64,000 bases of DNA, from assembly GCA_017312345.1 (NCBI GenBank), contig BLAA01000001.1:1116001-1180000 (forward strand), read 5' to 3'. The position numbers were made by a program, and so were the translations under genes. The notes beneath the pieces are model-generated. The model saw only the letters and a list, made by a program, of their open reading frames with translations, searched no databases and was not told the origin of the DNA. Below, in pieces: positions 62,253-64,000 of this stretch (positions are counted from its first letter, which is position 1; each line of letters starts with the position of its first letter). The stretch comes from Candidatus Denitrolinea symbiosum. Its GTDB lineage: Bacteria; Chloroflexota; Anaerolineae; Anaerolineales; Villigracilaceae.

Positions 62253-63095
62253 TCACTCGGCAGGATATAGCACAAGCCCGACCGTGCCGGGCCCGAGGTT
62301 GATGGCGAGGGAGATGGACAGGTCGGCAAAGACGGATTCCCGAACGTTCAGGCGCTGTTTCGCCTCGGCGAGGAGGAGCCGGGCCGATTCGAGATCGCGG
62401 GAATGGACGGCTCCCACCGCGACCGGCGAATCGCCGACGACTTCCGCCGCCATTTCCACCACCCGCAGCAGGGCGGCTTTGCGCGTGCGGACTTTTTCCA
62501 CCATGTGGAGCAGGCCGTCCTGGAGGCGGGCGATCGGCTTGACGTTCAGGAGGGAGGCGAGGGCGGCCGAGAGGGCGCCGATGCGTCCGCTGCGTTTGGC
62601 GAATTCCAGGTTATCGAGCGTGAGGAAGATGAAGGTCTTGTCGCGCAGGGCTTCGAGATGTTTGACGATCTCCTCCGCGCTTTTGCCGGCCTTCGACATG
62701 AGGTGGACCGTGCGGCACATGAACGCGCCGCCCACGCTTCCGCCCATCGAGTCGAACGGGATGACGTTGTACTCGCCTTTGAGTTCCTCGGCCGCGGCCA
62801 CGCAGGAGGCGTAGGTGCCGGAGAGTTTGCTGGTGACGTGGATGGAGATGATGGTCTCGCCTTTGGGGTAGGTCTTGCGGATGAACTCCGCGAACTGGTG
62901 CGGCGAGGGCTGGGAGGTCTTGGGGTGATTCTTGTTGGCTTCGATCTCCCGGTAAAAAGCCTCCGAGTCCATGTCCACGTTTTGGATGTAGGTCTTTTCG
63001 CCAAAGTGGATATTGATGGGGATGAGTTGGATGTCGTATTGTTTGTCCCAGCCTTCGGGGATGTCTATGGCTCCGTCTGTCAATACTCGCAACAT
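62253..63095 (-). CDS. DegV-family fatty-acid-binding protein
   Basis: A 280-residue DegV (FakB-like) protein that holds a fatty acid in a tunnel for phosphorylation by FakA. The start RVLTDGAIDIPEG, the fatty-acid contact motifs HVTSKLSGTYASCV and SMGGSVGGAF, and the C-terminal GPGTVGLVLY are typical. It is immediately downstream of an ECF sigma gene (2-bp gap), an unusual neighbour. No fakA gene is visible here. Confidence 0.9.
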   Translation of the reverse strand: MLRVLTDGAIDIPEGWDKQYDIQLIPINIHFGEKTYIQNVDMDSEAFYREIEANKNHPKTSQPSPHQFAEFIRKTYPKGETIISIHVTSKLSGTYASCVAAAEELKGEYNVIPFDSMGGSVGGAFMCRTVHLMSKAGKSAEEIVKHLEALRDKTFIFLTLDNLEFAKRSGRIGALSAALASLLNVKPIARLQDGLLHMVEKVRTRKAALLRVVEMAAEVVGDSPVAVGAVHSRDLESARLLLAEAKQRLNVRESVFADLSISLAINLGPGTVGLVLYPAE

Positions 63096-63097
63096 GG

Positions 63098-63670
63098 TTA
63101 ATCTCCTTTGGTGAATTGGACGTGACCGCCGATCTCGTCGCGCAGGGCCAGCAGGGTGCGGTGGTACAGGCTTTTGACCGCGCCTTCGCTGCGTCCCATG
63201 ATCTGGCCGATCTCCGCGTTGGAAAGGTTTTCCACGAACTTTAGAATTAACAGGGACTGTCTTTCGGCCGGCAGCCGGCGGATGACGCGCAGGAGAACGT
63301 CCTGCTCCTCGGTGCGGACGAGACTGGTCTCGGGGTGTTCATCCCGCGTCGTCAGCGCGGGCAGTTCGTCCAGCGGGATTTCCTGTTTGCGGCTGCGGTC
63401 GCGATGCCAGTTGGCGACCAGATTGTGAGCGATGCGGTACAGCCAGGCGGAAAAGGGAACGCCGCGATCCGTGTAATTGTGGATGTGGTTCATCGCCCGC
63501 TGGAAGACCCGCGCCGTCAGGTCTTCCGCGTCGTGTACGTTTCCCGTCCGATAGTAAACGTAGTTGAAGATGCGCTCGGCGTAACGCTCGTATAGCAGCC
63601 CGAAGGCGTCTTTGTCGCCCTGGGAAGCGCGCGCAAGCGCCTCTTCTTCTTTATATTCTGGCTCCGGCAA
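63098..63670 (-). CDS. ECF RNA polymerase sigma factor
   Basis: A 190-residue sigma factor: region 2 (about 15-90; DAEDLTARVFQRAMNHI is 2.2-2.3) and region 4 (about 130-185; GRSEGAVKSLYHRTLLALRDEI is the DNA-reading helix). Start ATG at 63670, or a few codons later. It heads a cluster with degV and a small membrane protein, separated by 2 and 11 bases, so all three are one operon. Regulon unknown. Confidence 0.9.
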   Translation of the reverse strand: MPEPEYKEEEALARASQGDKDAFGLLYERYAERIFNYVYYRTGNVHDAEDLTARVFQRAMNHIHNYTDRGVPFSAWLYRIAHNLVANWHRDRSRKQEIPLDELPALTTRDEHPETSLVRTEEQDVLLRVIRRLPAERQSLLILKFVENLSNAEIGQIMGRSEGAVKSLYHRTLLALRDEIGGHVQFTKGD

Positions 63671-63760
63671 ATTAAAAATCCTACCGGCGGGGTTTGACTA
63701 AAATAACCCCGCCGGATTTGAGAAGTTACATGCAGTATAACACGCCGCGCCGGGACGCAA

Positions 63761-63786
63761 AACCTCCCGCGCCCGGGCGGGAGGTC
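63761..63786 (-). terminator. Terminator of the Flp pilin gene
   Basis: On the reverse strand CCTCCCGCCC, GGGC GCGGGAGG, TTTTG. GC-rich stem of about 8-10 bp, modest T-tail. Confidence 0.65.
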
Positions 63787-63809
63787 TTGCGCGCGTTGGA
63801 GATTTTGCG

Positions 63810-63965
63810 CTACAGCGAAGACAGGCTGTTATTGATCGTGCTGAACGCGTTTCCGATCACGGGGCCCAGAAGCAGGAGGACGGCAAAAACAACAATGGCA
63901 ACCAGAACAAGAATCAACGCGTATTCCACGAGTCCCTGCCCCTTCGGCGCTATCCGGATATTCAC
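63810..63965 (-). CDS. Flp/Fap-type pilin
   Basis: A 51-residue prepilin-like protein: short basic leader, the processing-site-like GQGLVEYALILVLVAIVVFA (Gly then Leu-Val-Glu at +5) and a hydrophobic helix. This is the class IVb Flp pilin pattern, with Glu5 after the cleavage site, for tight-adherence pili. Start GTG at 63965 with a strong GGAGG eight bases upstream. The rest of the tad operon is not in the window (upstream is past the edge). Confidence 0.85.
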   Translation of the reverse strand: MNIRIAPKGQGLVEYALILVLVAIVVFAVLLLLGPVIGNAFSTINNSLSSL

Positions 63966-64000
63966 GAACTTCACCTCCTTTCCGCTCAAGATACAAAAAC

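Overview
The window looks like a chromosome segment of a GC-rich (roughly 60%), Gram-positive-type bacterium, most likely a member of the Chloroflexota near Anaerolineae. The pointers are lipoproteins and secreted proteins with long Thr-Pro linkers, a Chloroflexota-type heat-shock operon (hrcA-grpE-dnaK-dnaJ), DUF951, ClpC, NrfHA and Flp pilin genes side by side, and an intergenic space crowded with dispersed palindromes and 'ACTGATAACTGA'/'AATCTGTG' type repeats. The assignment is inference from gene content and style; no rRNA or tRNA gene is present to confirm it.

Layout. 1-2000: nucleotide-sugar genes (epimerase, cut by the window edge, and UDP-sugar dehydrogenase). 2000-2900: a small coiled-coil protein and a frameshifted HNH nuclease. 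2900-5200: tsaE-tsaB-rimI-UDG4 operon with overlapping genes. 5200-8700: a 17-bp tandem array, a GT28-like glycosyltransferase with DUF951, a phosphoribosyltransferase, a GIY-YIG protein and a prephenate-dehydrogenase-like protein. 8900-10990: lipoprotein and Cys-rich secreted protein in an unusually AT-rich patch, followed by a chain of hairpins. 11-16 kb: RNase Z, FtsK and an MFS transporter, cupin. 16-21 kb: HExxH secreted peptidase, ClpC. 21-26.5 kb: ECF sigma/anti-sigma, NUDIX, Memo-like protein, PriA. 26.5-30.6 kb: a DUF6159-PRT-Crp operon convergent with nrfHA. 30.6-37 kb: secreted and copper-related proteins, zinc-ribbon protein, histone deacetylase-like hydrolase, a 1001-aa phosphatase with a Thr-Pro tandem repeat. 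37-40.7 kb: rpmH-rnpA-yidD-(beta-propeller lipoprotein)-yidC-jag. 40.7-47.5 kb: two RCK (TrkA-like) proteins, a KimA/APC-type permease and a large histidine kinase. 48-53.3 kb: heat-shock operon. 53.3-54.5 kb: an intact IS1-like element. 54.5-62 kb: Ser/Thr kinase, PAP2 phosphatase, TgpA-like transglutaminase and class III nucleotide cyclase. 62-64 kb: ECF sigma-DegV-small membrane protein, and a Flp pilin.

How the genes work together. The most informative regulatory signal is a pair of Crp-type palindromes (GTGA-N6-TCAC). One is centred 41.5 bp upstream of the inferred nrfHA start, the classic class II activator position. The other covers the inferred start site of the operon that encodes the Crp-family regulator itself. 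The regulator carries the Arg-Glu-x3-Arg recognition helix expected for GTGA half-sites, so an autoregulated switch controlling ammonifying nitrite reduction can be proposed from sequence alone.

Several genes (tsaE, DUF951, the Memo-like gene, priA, the deacetylase-like gene, the transglutaminase) have a TATAAT-like -10 box ending 6-7 bases before ATG and no Shine-Dalgarno sequence, implying leaderless mRNAs. A KimA-like permease next to two RCK proteins suggests an unusual potassium uptake module. Repeats have also entered genes: priA carries three repeat-derived in-frame inserts, all in interdomain linkers, and an IS1-like element with a perfect 8-bp target duplication sits upstream of hrcA.
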